From Pirellulaceae bacterium (lineage in GTDB: Bacteria; Planctomycetota; Planctomycetia; Pirellulales; Pirellulaceae): 27,683 bases of DNA. Made by a program: the position numbers and the translations under genes. The notes under the pieces are model-generated. The model ran no database searches. It saw only the letters and a list, made by a program, of their open reading frames with translations, and had not been told where the DNA came from. The stretch's first letter is position 1; each line of letters starts with the position of its first letter. Below, one piece after another: positions 1 through 8,521 of the stretch. The stretch spans positions 1 to 27,683 of the forward strand of contig JAKVBZ010000074.1 in the NCBI GenBank assembly GCA_022448645.1, written 5' to 3'.

Positions 1-299
1 GGTAGGCATTTGAATGATCCCGTACGACTAACTGCCAAGACGGTCGCACATTGCCCTGCCTTCCCTAGGAAAAAGAACGGTGTGAACATAGGCCGTGCGA
101 ACGGGTCATCGGTATGCGAGACATTGCGGTCCACGCAAGCATCTCCTGCCGTTCGATCTTCTAGTTGCTTTTATGCTGGCGTGCATACTGTGGGCAGCCG
201 CGGAACTAACTTGTTTCTCTTGAATCGACCAGAGGTGTGTCGGACTGGAGATGGGAACTGCCTTTTCAAGAAATCGGTTTGTACAGTCCCGTCGACGAA

Positions 300-1109
300 C
301 TAGGTTTTCTTTGCGTTCGTTTTTTCTGCTTTCTTTTTTTCTTCGAGTCGCTTTTGACTAAGTGGGTCCGAGCCGTAGCGGTTGGTTCCGGGCGTACCCG
401 GTAGGCAGCCTGCTTCAACAAACGTCCAAATCAGACCAATCAATGGTACCAACCCGATGAAAACCCATAGCCCCGATTTATCCCGGTCATGCCACCTTTT
501 GATGAGCAGGCAAATCGAAAATCCGAAAATCGATGATCCAATGAGTATTGCCAGGAATAGTAGCCTTGGCGGCTCGGCGCCGAGGGTGGGGGCTATGGCC
601 ATCAAAACGGTGGAAAACATAATATTTACAATGACAATCAATGCAAAATGCGCCCAATAGGTGCTTCGTGAGATTCGCCCTGTTGAGGAAAAGAGCATTG
701 TTTTCAGCGGTTGTTGCTTGGCGACGCGGTCGCCCATTTTCGTGTCGTAGCCACACGTCACGCAAACCACCGTAGAGCCGATGAACTTGGCCCCACACTT
801 TGGACAAGTAAGATCTGCGGTTCTTTTTTTCTTCTTTTCATTCTCCAGTTCAGCTTCTAGTTGAGCAGCGATTTCCGGAGGGATATCTAATGTGGGCTCT
901 TTTTCTTTGGCCTCAGGTTCATAATCGTTCAAGATGTCATCCAGTGCGGTGCGAGATGCGGTGGCAACCGGTTTGACTTCTGGCTGAACTTTAGGGGTGG
1001 GAACGCGGAGTTTTTTGCCGCAGCCAACGCACTTTGCAACCTTGCCCGCCAGTTCATGTTTGACGGTGAATTTGTTTTGACAATTTGGACAAGCGAACTG
1101 GATGGGCAT
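300..1109 (-). CDS. Zinc-ribbon DUF805 membrane protein
   Basis: A predicted 269-residue inner-membrane protein of unknown function. Residues 5-33 form a zinc ribbon with two CxxC pairs (CPNC and CVGC), the usual N-terminal module of many planctomycete proteins. A charged linker (about residues 40-95, Lys/Glu-rich, including KKKK) leads to a second pair of CxxC motifs (CPKC and CVTC). The C-terminal half matches DUF805: an RISRSTYW start, three to four hydrophobic helices, the RWHDRDKSG motif, and GTPGTNRYGSDP near the end. The frame is open 25 codons further upstream, but the ATG at 1109 is preferred because the zinc ribbon starts three residues after it. The tail is Lys-rich (EEKKKAEKTNAKK). 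It lies in the same orientation as the ACT-domain gene, 276 bp away, so co-transcription is uncertain. Confidence 0.85.
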   Translation of the reverse strand: MPIQFACPNCQNKFTVKHELAGKVAKCVGCGKKLRVPTPKVQPEVKPVATASRTALDDILNDYEPEAKEKEPTLDIPPEIAAQLEAELENEKKKKRTADLTCPKCGAKFIGSTVVCVTCGYDTKMGDRVAKQQPLKTMLFSSTGRISRSTYWAHFALIVIVNIMFSTVLMAIAPTLGAEPPRLLFLAILIGSSIFGFSICLLIKRWHDRDKSGLWVFIGLVPLIGLIWTFVEAGCLPGTPGTNRYGSDPLSQKRLEEKKKAEKTNAKKT

Positions 1110-1385
1110 GGCAGATAACTTTAAATGATTGCCCGAGTCGTGGAAAGAAAGTTGGGCGATGCTTCGGGTGGCACTGCAAAACAATAAAAAATACTTTGAA
1201 CACAGTTGGAAACGCCCAGCCCTGTTCGTTCATTACGTGAAAGGCATAAGTTCTGGCAACAAGCGTGCCGAACAGTTGGGGGCAAGCCCGCTGTGTTTGG
1301 GGGTTGGGGCTGTTGACAGTAGTCGGCTGAGCCGTTCGCAGACGACCTTCTATCCAGGCTACAAGGCAAATTGCCGATTGGCAAG

Positions 1386-1925
1386 TCAGTCGTTCGTTAC
1401 TTTGTCGTCTGACTCGCGCAAGGTAATGTCGGCCACCAAGTCTTGAGCAATCTGTTCCAGTTCACAACGTAATTCTATCAAGGACAAACCGGCGGGGAGC
1501 CGCAAGTCGGCTCGAGCGCGAAATATCTTCTCACCGGACATGGGAGCATTGACACATTCCGAGTGGAACTCTTCGACGTTGACCCCTTTGGATGCCAGCG
1601 TATGAGAGACTTGCCGCACGATTCCTGGCCGATCGCTACCTATGAGTTGCATGACGACTGGTAGAGGGCTAGAAGGCGAGTCGTTGTGCTCGCTCTGCTC
1701 AATGAGCACGCGCAGTCCACGCGATTCCAGTTCGCTAATCGCGGCGATCAGAGCTTGAGCTTGCTCTGGAGCAACGCTTATTCGGAGAACGCCAGCGAAC
1801 TGGCCCGCCAAATGTGCCATCCGGCTTTCTAGCCAGTTGCCGTCATGATCCGCCACGACCTGTGCCACAGATTCAACCAGGCCCGGTCCGTCTGTTCCCA
1901 TGATGGTCATTACTAACGAAGTCAT
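1386..1925 (-). CDS. Two-ACT-domain regulator, GcvR-like
   Basis: A soluble protein of 179 residues containing two ACT domains. The first (about residues 3-75) begins with the strand and turn VMTIMGTDGPGLV, and the second (about 90-165) with VMQLIGSDRPGIV. The GxDxPGxV turn is the ligand-binding loop of ACT domains. This layout is that of GcvR, the glycine cleavage system repressor accessory protein, and of formyltetrahydrofolate-deformylase-like ACT regulators. No catalytic domain is attached, so a regulatory role in amino-acid sensing is inferred. Two Met codons lie close together (1931 and 1925). An AGGG sits seven bases before the second but only one or two bases before the first, so 1925 is preferred. 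No gcv gene is in the window, so the target is unknown. Confidence 0.85.
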   Translation of the reverse strand: MTSLVMTIMGTDGPGLVESVAQVVADHDGNWLESRMAHLAGQFAGVLRISVAPEQAQALIAAISELESRGLRVLIEQSEHNDSPSSPLPVVMQLIGSDRPGIVRQVSHTLASKGVNVEEFHSECVNAPMSGEKIFRARADLRLPAGLSLIELRCELEQIAQDLVADITLRESDDKVTND

Positions 1926-2312
1926 CGACATACCCTGTACGGTGAAGGAAAAGGAAGGTCATTGATTTAGTGTAGTGTTGGAAGCATCAGTCGTTAGTTA
2001 TTGATACAACCTGCGTGTGTATGTGGTGACAAAAAAATGGTCGCATGAGCGGGGTGGAAGCTTTTGATGCATGCCCCACAAAAAAACATGCTGGAAAGAC
2101 TGTAAGTGTAGGTTGCCCGGCCGTATCGGCCAAGGTCGAAGTATTGGCCGATATGGCTGTCTAGAAAGCAGTTTGTCGCAACGGTTGTCGCGGGATACGT
2201 AACGTTGTAATCGCTACAGGCCGATTGGCCCGCAATAAAGGGCGTGGAGATGCTACATTTGTGTTAACCGACTGGGTGCGCTGAATCTCCGACAGAGGGA
2301 GGGACTGCTGCA
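1926..2312. other. Intergenic divergent region with a strong inverted repeat
   Basis: No convincing gene lies in this 387-base stretch between the ACT-domain gene (-) and the membrane/spermidine-synthase-like gene (+). It should contain promoters for both. Its main feature is the 14-bp inverted repeat at 2120-2157, described separately. A good ribosome binding site (GGAGGGA, 2298-2304) precedes the downstream start. Confidence 0.6.
2120..2157. repeat. 14-bp inverted repeat (hairpin or operator)
   Basis: The arms gccgtatcggccaa (2120-2133) and ttggccgatatggc (2144-2157) are complementary at 13 of 14 positions, and the remaining pair would be a G:U wobble in RNA. The loop is 10 bases. There is no T-tract after either arm, so it does not look like a standard intrinsic terminator. 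It lies about 155 bases before the start of the fused membrane/spermidine-synthase-like gene and about 195 bases before the divergent ACT gene. It could be a regulator-binding palindrome or a leader hairpin. Confidence 0.6.
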
Positions 2313-4424
2313 ATGCAAAATGCGAATCGTGTGACGTGGATGGCGTGGTGTTATGCGGTTACTATTTTTGTAAGCGCGTTTCTTGTGTTTCAGGTGCAGC
2401 CCATCATCAGCAAGACCATCCTTCCTTGGTTTGGTGGCAGTCCAGCGGTGTGGACAACGTGCATGTTGTTCTTTCAGGTGGTCTTGTTTGCGGGTTACGT
2501 ATACGCGCATCTGTTGACGCGGTTGCCAACGTCGATACAGGGATCGCTTCATCTTCTCCTGGTGATGGTGTCGTTGTGGGTGTTGCCACTTTGTCCGGAC
2601 ACATCTTGGAAGCCAAGCAGTGCGCAGGATCCGACCGTACGGATCCTTGGTTTGTTGCTGCTCAACGTGGGCCTTCCCTATTTCTTGTTGTCTGCAACGG
2701 GGCCTCTTATTCAGGCTTGGTTTAGTCGCTCGTGTGAGGGTCGTTCGCCCTATCGTTTGTATGCGTTGTCCAATGTGGGGTCGCTGGCGGCTCTCTTGAC
2801 CTATCCGTTCTTGCTTGAGCCTGTATTGACGACGAATCAACAGGGACGTGCCTGGTCGGTGGGGTTCTGTGTGTTTGTATTGTTTTGTGGTTGTTGTGTT
2901 ATGAATGTCTGGCGACTGCGGTCAGCTTCCGAGGCATTTTCTGACGGTCGACATCCGGAACCCGTGGGGAACCTGGCATCCAGGGATTTGCAGGCAACGT
3001 CCGGTATGGTTCCCGTTTGGTCCCAGCGAGCGATTTGGTTAGGACTCCCCTGCCTGGCGTCGATCATGTTGTTGGCAACCACAAATCACGTTTGTCAGGA
3101 CGTGGCCGTGATTCCCTTTTTGTGGGTATTGCCGCTCAGCCTGTACCTATTGAGTTTTATCCTGACGTTCGACAGCGATCGTTGGTATTCAAGACGGGTA
3201 TGCGGTTGGTTGGTCTTGCTCTTCATTGCTACCAGTAGCGTGTTTTCGATGATAGGCTACCTGCCTCATGTTCTGGCAGAGATCGCACTTTCTTTTGGAT
3301 CGCTGTTGCTGGTGTGTATGATTTGCCACGGGGAATTGGTGGCTCGTAAACCCTGTCCGCGGTATCTGACGCAATTCTATTTGATGTGTTCCGCCGGTGG
3401 AGCACTCGGTGGGGTGATCGTCGCCATTGTTTGTCCATGGTTGTTTTCAAACTACTTTGAAATGAATTTGATGCTGCTTGCCGGATATGTTCTTGGGGTA
3501 TCCGTTTTATTCGTAGAACAGACCACGAGTTTTGCTCCTTCACGACTTTCCCGTTGGGCTCTCGGCCTAGCCGGATTTCTGGGGCTGTTGGTCGTCGTTC
3601 ACGCTCAATTAGAGGCATTGCCGGTGGGACAGTTGGCTTCGACTCGTAATTTTTACGGTGTATTGTCTGTGTTGGAACATGAGACATCGGATCCGACCGA
3701 GCGCGGTCGTGCGCTTGTCCACGGACGGATTATGCATGGTTTTCAATATTTGCAATCACCGCTGGACCGTCAGGCCACCAAATATTATGCCGATCACACT
3801 GGAATCGGACTGACACTGCGTCATTTCCCTCGAGAAGATTCCTTGCGGGTCGGTGTCGTGGGGCTTGGTGTGGGTACATTGGCCGCGTATGGGAAACCCG
3901 GAGACTACTACCGGTTCTACGAGATCAATCCTGCCGTCCACAGGCTCGCCGAGAAGTACTTCACGTTCCTGCGTGATAGCCAAGCCGAATGTGATGTGGT
4001 GTTGGGTGACGCCCGTTTGATGTTGGAACGCGAAATCAGTCAGGAATTCGATGTGTTGGTGTTGGATGCGTTTAGCGGCGACGCTATTCCAACACACTTA
4101 TTGACTTGTGAAGCGTTCGGTGTGTACGTCAGGCACCTGCGGTCCGACGGTGTTGTAGCAGCTCACATTAGCAATCGGCATGTCGACTTGCGAGTCGTGT
4201 TCGAGCGGCTGGCGCAACACTACGGTTTGTCTACCACGGAAATGTTGGTGCAGGGAGCTGGTGGCCCAGGGGCGTCAGGCGCTCATTGGATCGCAGCGAC
4301 AACCAACAAGCAGTTCCTGGGAAACCGGGCGATTCGCAACGCGCTTCCCAAACGAGAGCGGCAAGTCGCCAAAGCTCCCTTGTGGACCGACGAATACACT
4401 AATTTGCTAGGGATTTTGAAATAG
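2313..4424 (+). CDS. Fused membrane transporter-like / spermidine synthase-like protein
   Basis: A protein of 703 residues belonging to the 'fused MFS/spermidine synthase' family. The first 440 residues or so hold about ten to twelve hydrophobic helices, starting with the family signature FLVFQVQPIISKTILPWFGG. The C-terminal domain (about residues 490-695) has the Rossmann fold of aminopropyltransferases. It shows VGLGVGTLA (about 515) as the SAM-type glycine loop, the acidic YEINP (about 536), GDAR (about 565) and LDAFSGDAIPTHLLT (about 583-598). The protein ends in WTDEYTNLLGILK, typical of the family. True spermidine synthases use decarboxylated SAM and putrescine, but the substrate of the fused proteins is not established and no polyamine gene is nearby. 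The ribosome binding site GGAGGGA lies eight bases before the ATG. It converges on the next gene with only 68 bases between stops. Confidence 0.9.
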   Translation: MQNANRVTWMAWCYAVTIFVSAFLVFQVQPIISKTILPWFGGSPAVWTTCMLFFQVVLFAGYVYAHLLTRLPTSIQGSLHLLLVMVSLWVLPLCPDTSWKPSSAQDPTVRILGLLLLNVGLPYFLLSATGPLIQAWFSRSCEGRSPYRLYALSNVGSLAALLTYPFLLEPVLTTNQQGRAWSVGFCVFVLFCGCCVMNVWRLRSASEAFSDGRHPEPVGNLASRDLQATSGMVPVWSQRAIWLGLPCLASIMLLATTNHVCQDVAVIPFLWVLPLSLYLLSFILTFDSDRWYSRRVCGWLVLLFIATSSVFSMIGYLPHVLAEIALSFGSLLLVCMICHGELVARKPCPRYLTQFYLMCSAGGALGGVIVAIVCPWLFSNYFEMNLMLLAGYVLGVSVLFVEQTTSFAPSRLSRWALGLAGFLGLLVVVHAQLEALPVGQLASTRNFYGVLSVLEHETSDPTERGRALVHGRIMHGFQYLQSPLDRQATKYYADHTGIGLTLRHFPREDSLRVGVVGLGVGTLAAYGKPGDYYRFYEINPAVHRLAEKYFTFLRDSQAECDVVLGDARLMLEREISQEFDVLVLDAFSGDAIPTHLLTCEAFGVYVRHLRSDGVVAAHISNRHVDLRVVFERLAQHYGLSTTEMLVQGAGGPGASGAHWIAATTNKQFLGNRAIRNALPKRERQVAKAPLWTDEYTNLLGILK

Positions 4425-4492
4425 AAATAGGACGTGAACGGTCCGGATCTATTTTTGCAAGGCGAGCCGCGTAGAATGCGTGACGTAGTTTA

Positions 4493-7400
4493 TTACGGGA
4501 ATCCAGCCGCAGAAAAGGCTGCTTCTTCTGCCTCGATGTTGGTAATGCAGGTGGAGACGAATTCGTCAAACACAGTGATGTTGACAGCTCCGTTCGTGGT
4601 CGGCGTCGGGGTATTGATACCAAGTTCCATCTCGATCGGAGAACCGCCTCCGGCGTTGTCGATCAGATAGCCTTCTCCAGTGTTGGCGAAATTGTTATGC
4701 AGGGATAGGCATATTTCGCTGCCGGCGCTGAGTTTCTCGGCGATGAAGTCGCGTTCGCCGGTTGGCTCGTTGGGATCCGAAAAAGCTAAGTCGTTATCAC
4801 GAAAACGATTGTCCAATACCAAGGCATTGATCACACCAGTACCGCTAACGTCCATCCGCATGCCTTCGAAAGCACTTTCCGAGATTTCGTTGTTGATGGC
4901 TCGCAATGAGGCGGTGGACGTGTCGGCGACGGTCAGTTTGAAACCTTCGCTCCAGTCGGGATTTGGTGGCGCGACGGATAGTAGGCCGGCTCCGCCATGG
5001 CCTTGGATCGTGTTGCCCGTGAAATCCATGAGCAATTGTGAGTTGTTTTCCATGGCGATTTGCACGCCGGTTTCGGAGTCGCTGTCTGCCGAGGAGTCGA
5101 TTAATCGGTTGTCCTCGAAAACGACTCTGGTCAAAGTGTCGTCCAGTAGCGTTAGCTGGAAGGCTTCCTGTTGAGAATCCAGGAAATCGTTTTGTTCAAC
5201 AACGATGTCCAATAAAGTGTCGCTTTCGGAAGTGATGATGACAGTGTCATCAGCCAATGTACCGTTAAACGTATTGTCGATTAACCGGATCGCATTGATG
5301 ACGGTTGGGAGGGTGACGTCGAGTTGAGCCGTTAAGGCGCTGCCGTTCCCCGAATTGAAAACATTGTTTTCGAGCGTTACATCAAAAAGACTTTGCCCTT
5401 CGACTGCGATACCCACACCAGAAGGTGACACAAAGTCTGGTGCGATTCCGTTGACGCCTTGGCCACCAGGATTGGTGAAGATGTTATTGGTGACCGTGCC
5501 AGTCATGGTGCTCAAGGCACCGGTGGTTTGGTCGTCGACGATCATGCGTAAGTTAACACCCGTCGGAAGGGCGCCATTAGGATCGTTAGGATCAGCCGTA
5601 GCGCCGACGATGGTGTTGTCAGAGACGTTGATGGTTTGCGTTGCTCCACGCAGTGATTGAAGATTGACACCGTCGGTGGCAAATCCCGAAATGGACGGGT
5701 TTGAGCGGATTTGTGTGTTGAGTAAGGTTGCAGCGCCGGAGCTAATCACTCTAATGTTCAATCCGTTGTCATCGACCGAGTTGCCGGAAATGACAAGTTG
5801 TTCGATTTGGTCGGCGGGAGGAGCAGACGTGACGTCAAGGAAGTAGTTGATTCCTGCTGAGGCTCCAGTGGCGTTTCCGGTGATCGTGTTGCCACTGATC
5901 GTGGTTGCGGTATCTTCTTCGTTGTTTGTGAAGTTAAAGATCGAGATTCCGTCACCCACGTTGTTGGCGAGCAAAGAACTAGTGATGAACAGATCTCCAT
6001 TGCCGCCTATCACAGAGATGCCGTCGTCTGAATTTCCGTCACTGGTGTGGGAGGCGATATCGATGACGACCGTTACGTTTGGATCGTTGGGGTCGGAGAT
6101 TCGCACGAGTTCCATGCCGTCGTCGCGATTACTGTTCGTAGTATTCTCGTCAAAGACGAGCGTTAGAAGTTGGACGTCTTCGAGGTGAATGCCATCGAGA
6201 TCATTGGTGTTGGAAGTGTTTTCTGTGAACGTCATAGTGCCTTCACGGTCGAAGAAGTCTCCGACATGAATGCCGTGGCCGACCGATTCCATAATCTCAT
6301 TGTTCTCGAATGTCCAAAGGCCTCCCGCTAGTGGGGTTGGCGTGTTAGAGATGTCGAAGACAAAAATTCCATCACCGCCAGCCTCGGTCACCGTATTGGT
6401 GTCAAACGTCACCGTGTTCTCACCGGCAGCCGTACCGACCACAATACCGTCGTCCCCCGGTGTTTCAATATTGTTTCTTGCGATGACGAGCGTATTTTCG
6501 GTGCCTATGATTCCGGAGATTTCGATGGCATCGTCGCCAACGTCAGTAATCCTATTGTCAATGATGTTGGTGGATGTATCGCTCAAAACGACTAGCGTCT
6601 CGGTCTCGAGAATAATCTCCTCTTCGTTCTCGTAAACGATCACACCGTCGATGTTTTCCATGTGTAAACCGTCAACGACAGTGTCGAAGATCACATTGTC
6701 GCGAATAATAGTGTTGGTCAGAGCACCATCAGCAACCGTGGCGCCGTCTCCGAAGATACCGTGTTGTGCGACGTTTTCACCGTCAATATTGAAGCCGGCT
6801 ACGGTGTTTCGGTCAGCCAAGGTAACCACGTCTAGTCCGGCGCTGTTTGTAATAGTAGGCATGTTGCCGTCAGTGTCGTTACACAGGATGTACGTGCCAC
6901 CTCCTAAGAGCGGAATGGGGTGTTCCACGCCATGTCCGAGGAACAGCTGGCCATCTTGGAGCGTGATCCCGGCAGTCATTCCACTTGTGGAGCCGTCGCC
7001 TTCGTGGACGAAAATGATGTCGTCATGCGATGATACCAGTTCAGCATCTAATAGTGAGTCGTGCGGACTGAGCACGCTGCCATCCCCTCCAGGAGTGGCT
7101 GTGTTGTCAACGTGATGCACAAAATACGGCATGCTGGTGTCTGGATCGAGTGCGAACAACACGTCCTGTTGGTAGCGGATGATGTGATCGTTTCGCACGG
7201 TTCGTTCTAAATCACGAGAGGTGAACTCGGCGTTTCCGTGTGCCCGGTCGCCGTCTCCACCAAACGCCAATTCAAATCGCAGGAACCCGGTCGTGTCGAA
7301 CCGGCTGTCATGGTTCAATTCGAAGGTCAAGCCAAGTCCGGGGAGCGGCTGAACTCCAACACGCGTTCGAAGTCCAGAAAATGCGCTGATCAGATTGTCG

Positions 7401-8128
7401 GCAGAGTTGTAATAGTAACCACCGAAGTCCAGGAATCCATATTGCATCGCCAGCACGCGAGGCCGGTATCGTATTTCTGTGTCAAAACCTTCCAAGGCGG
7501 CGTCAATACCACCGTCGATCACGATGTGGTTTTCGAAAAAGCAAGAATCGGGTGACAATTGATAACCGGTGTTTCCGGCGGGAATGTAACCGTTTCCGCG
7601 TATGTCGAAACGACGTGTTTTGATAAAACCGCCGACACCCACTTGATAAAAGGTGTGACCAAAGAATTCTAATTGGTCATCGTCGATGTCAAACCATACG
7701 TTGACACCATAATCTGCACCAGCTGGTCCCAGCGTTTTGATGCGTTCGAGACCGAAGTTCGCAAACGGTTTGCCTGAGTCTTCGGAGACGTGGGCGTGTA
7801 TTTCGCCGAGCCAGCGACCGTTTAGTGGACCTTGGAATATTCGCTGTTTTCCACCCACGCTAAAGTAACTGCTGTCGTAGCCGAGGCCGTGGTTGGCACC
7901 TGTTACACTTCCCCAAACGCTGCCGGGGAAATTTGGTGCGAAATTCACCGAAACGGGTGAACTTCCACCTGGTGGGGCTCCTCCCGGAGCAAAAACCTGG
8001 GCGCGGAGGGGACGAACGGAAATCATGACAAACGACGCCAACACTAGGTACATGCTCATCGTACGGAGCAATTGGCCAGCGAAGCCTGACACTCGAAGGT
8101 GGTTCGGATTGGTTTGATGTGCAAGCAA
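4493..8128 (-). CDS. Giant secreted protein: inverse-autotransporter-like barrel plus parallel beta-helix
   Basis: A predicted exported protein of up to 1211 residues. A hydrophobic stretch at about residues 24-42 ending in RPLRAQ is a signal peptide. Residues from about 55 to 300 alternate aromatic and small residues in the manner of an outer-membrane barrel (GYDSSYFSVGGKQRIF, FLDFGGYYYNSADN, ending FLRFELAFGG) and resemble the inverse autotransporter beta-domain of intimin/invasin proteins. From about residue 330 to the end the protein is an Asn/Asp/Thr-rich right-handed parallel beta-helix, with many copies of patterns such as NNIETPGDDGIVV and ENTSNTNDLDGIHLEDV. The inferred role is a surface adhesin or matrix protein. 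The longest frame starts with a TTG at 8128. An ATG at 8059 is also possible, but it would leave the signal peptide without basic residues in its n-region. No ribosome binding site is seen for either, so the start is unresolved. Confidence 0.8.
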   Translation of the reverse strand: MLAHQTNPNHLRVSGFAGQLLRTMSMYLVLASFVMISVRPLRAQVFAPGGAPPGGSSPVSVNFAPNFPGSVWGSVTGANHGLGYDSSYFSVGGKQRIFQGPLNGRWLGEIHAHVSEDSGKPFANFGLERIKTLGPAGADYGVNVWFDIDDDQLEFFGHTFYQVGVGGFIKTRRFDIRGNGYIPAGNTGYQLSPDSCFFENHIVIDGGIDAALEGFDTEIRYRPRVLAMQYGFLDFGGYYYNSADNLISAFSGLRTRVGVQPLPGLGLTFELNHDSRFDTTGFLRFELAFGGDGDRAHGNAEFTSRDLERTVRNDHIIRYQQDVLFALDPDTSMPYFVHHVDNTATPGGDGSVLSPHDSLLDAELVSSHDDIIFVHEGDGSTSGMTAGITLQDGQLFLGHGVEHPIPLLGGGTYILCNDTDGNMPTITNSAGLDVVTLADRNTVAGFNIDGENVAQHGIFGDGATVADGALTNTIIRDNVIFDTVVDGLHMENIDGVIVYENEEEIILETETLVVLSDTSTNIIDNRITDVGDDAIEISGIIGTENTLVIARNNIETPGDDGIVVGTAAGENTVTFDTNTVTEAGGDGIFVFDISNTPTPLAGGLWTFENNEIMESVGHGIHVGDFFDREGTMTFTENTSNTNDLDGIHLEDVQLLTLVFDENTTNSNRDDGMELVRISDPNDPNVTVVIDIASHTSDGNSDDGISVIGGNGDLFITSSLLANNVGDGISIFNFTNNEEDTATTISGNTITGNATGASAGINYFLDVTSAPPADQIEQLVISGNSVDDNGLNIRVISSGAATLLNTQIRSNPSISGFATDGVNLQSLRGATQTINVSDNTIVGATADPNDPNGALPTGVNLRMIVDDQTTGALSTMTGTVTNNIFTNPGGQGVNGIAPDFVSPSGVGIAVEGQSLFDVTLENNVFNSGNGSALTAQLDVTLPTVINAIRLIDNTFNGTLADDTVIITSESDTLLDIVVEQNDFLDSQQEAFQLTLLDDTLTRVVFEDNRLIDSSADSDSETGVQIAMENNSQLLMDFTGNTIQGHGGAGLLSVAPPNPDWSEGFKLTVADTSTASLRAINNEISESAFEGMRMDVSGTGVINALVLDNRFRDNDLAFSDPNEPTGERDFIAEKLSAGSEICLSLHNNFANTGEGYLIDNAGGGSPIEMELGINTPTPTTNGAVNITVFDEFVSTCITNIEAEEAAFSAAGFP

Positions 8129-8508
8129 AGTACAGCTCGTCTAAGGAAATAGCCCTACACTTCACGGGATCCATCGACTCACCGCACTCGGACTCATGAG
8201 TAAAATCCTAAGGATTTGCTCAACCCGTAAAGATTAACGATCCTGTCGCTTGCGAATGACCTATTTTACGCCCAATTTAGGTGTATACCCTCGCGTTGCT
8301 GGCTGTGGTGGCATGCTATTGGTCTCGCGACCAAGATCTAACTAGTGGTGAACGTAGTGGGTCACTAGAATCCGTTCTCCATTGGATTCGATTTAATCTT
8401 GTCCTTAGCGACGGCTCAAGCCGATGTACCGACAAACAATCAAGTGACACGTCGACGTTGAGTGGAACGGATTCGCTTTTCGGCAGACAAAGTTGCTCAT
8501 CTGTTTCG
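8129..8508. other. Intergenic divergent promoter region
   Basis: This stretch of about 390 bases separates the giant beta-helix gene (-) from the heptosyltransferase gene (+) and should carry promoters for both, but I cannot pick a convincing -35/-10 pair. It contains a compact hairpin, ttggtc/gaccaa around a tcgc loop (8319-8334), and a second pairing, gaatcc/ggattc, near 8369-8390. The frame of the heptosyltransferase extends back to a GTG at 8462, but that part is not needed for the protein. Confidence 0.5.
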
Positions 8509-8514
8509 AAGGAG
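8509..8514 (+). promoter_or_regulatory. Ribosome binding site deciding the heptosyltransferase start
   Basis: AAGGAG at 8509-8514 lies seven bases before the GTG at 8522. It selects that GTG over the in-frame GTG at 8462, which has no such site. Confidence 0.75.
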
Positions 8515-8521
8515 TGCACGA

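Noticed and set aside
10..303. A 97-residue plus-strand frame at the window start
   Set aside because: It begins with TTG without a ribosome binding site. The translation is not protein-like, and it ends at the tail of the convergent DUF805 gene.
818..840. A T-rich run resembling a terminator tail
   Set aside because: It is the complement of Lys codons in the charged linker of the DUF805 protein, and no hairpin precedes it.
2253..2840. A 195-residue minus-strand frame over the start of the fused spermidine-synthase-like gene
   Set aside because: Its translation is Arg/Gln/His-rich, has no domain and lies opposite a well-supported gene. It is a shadow caused by codon bias.
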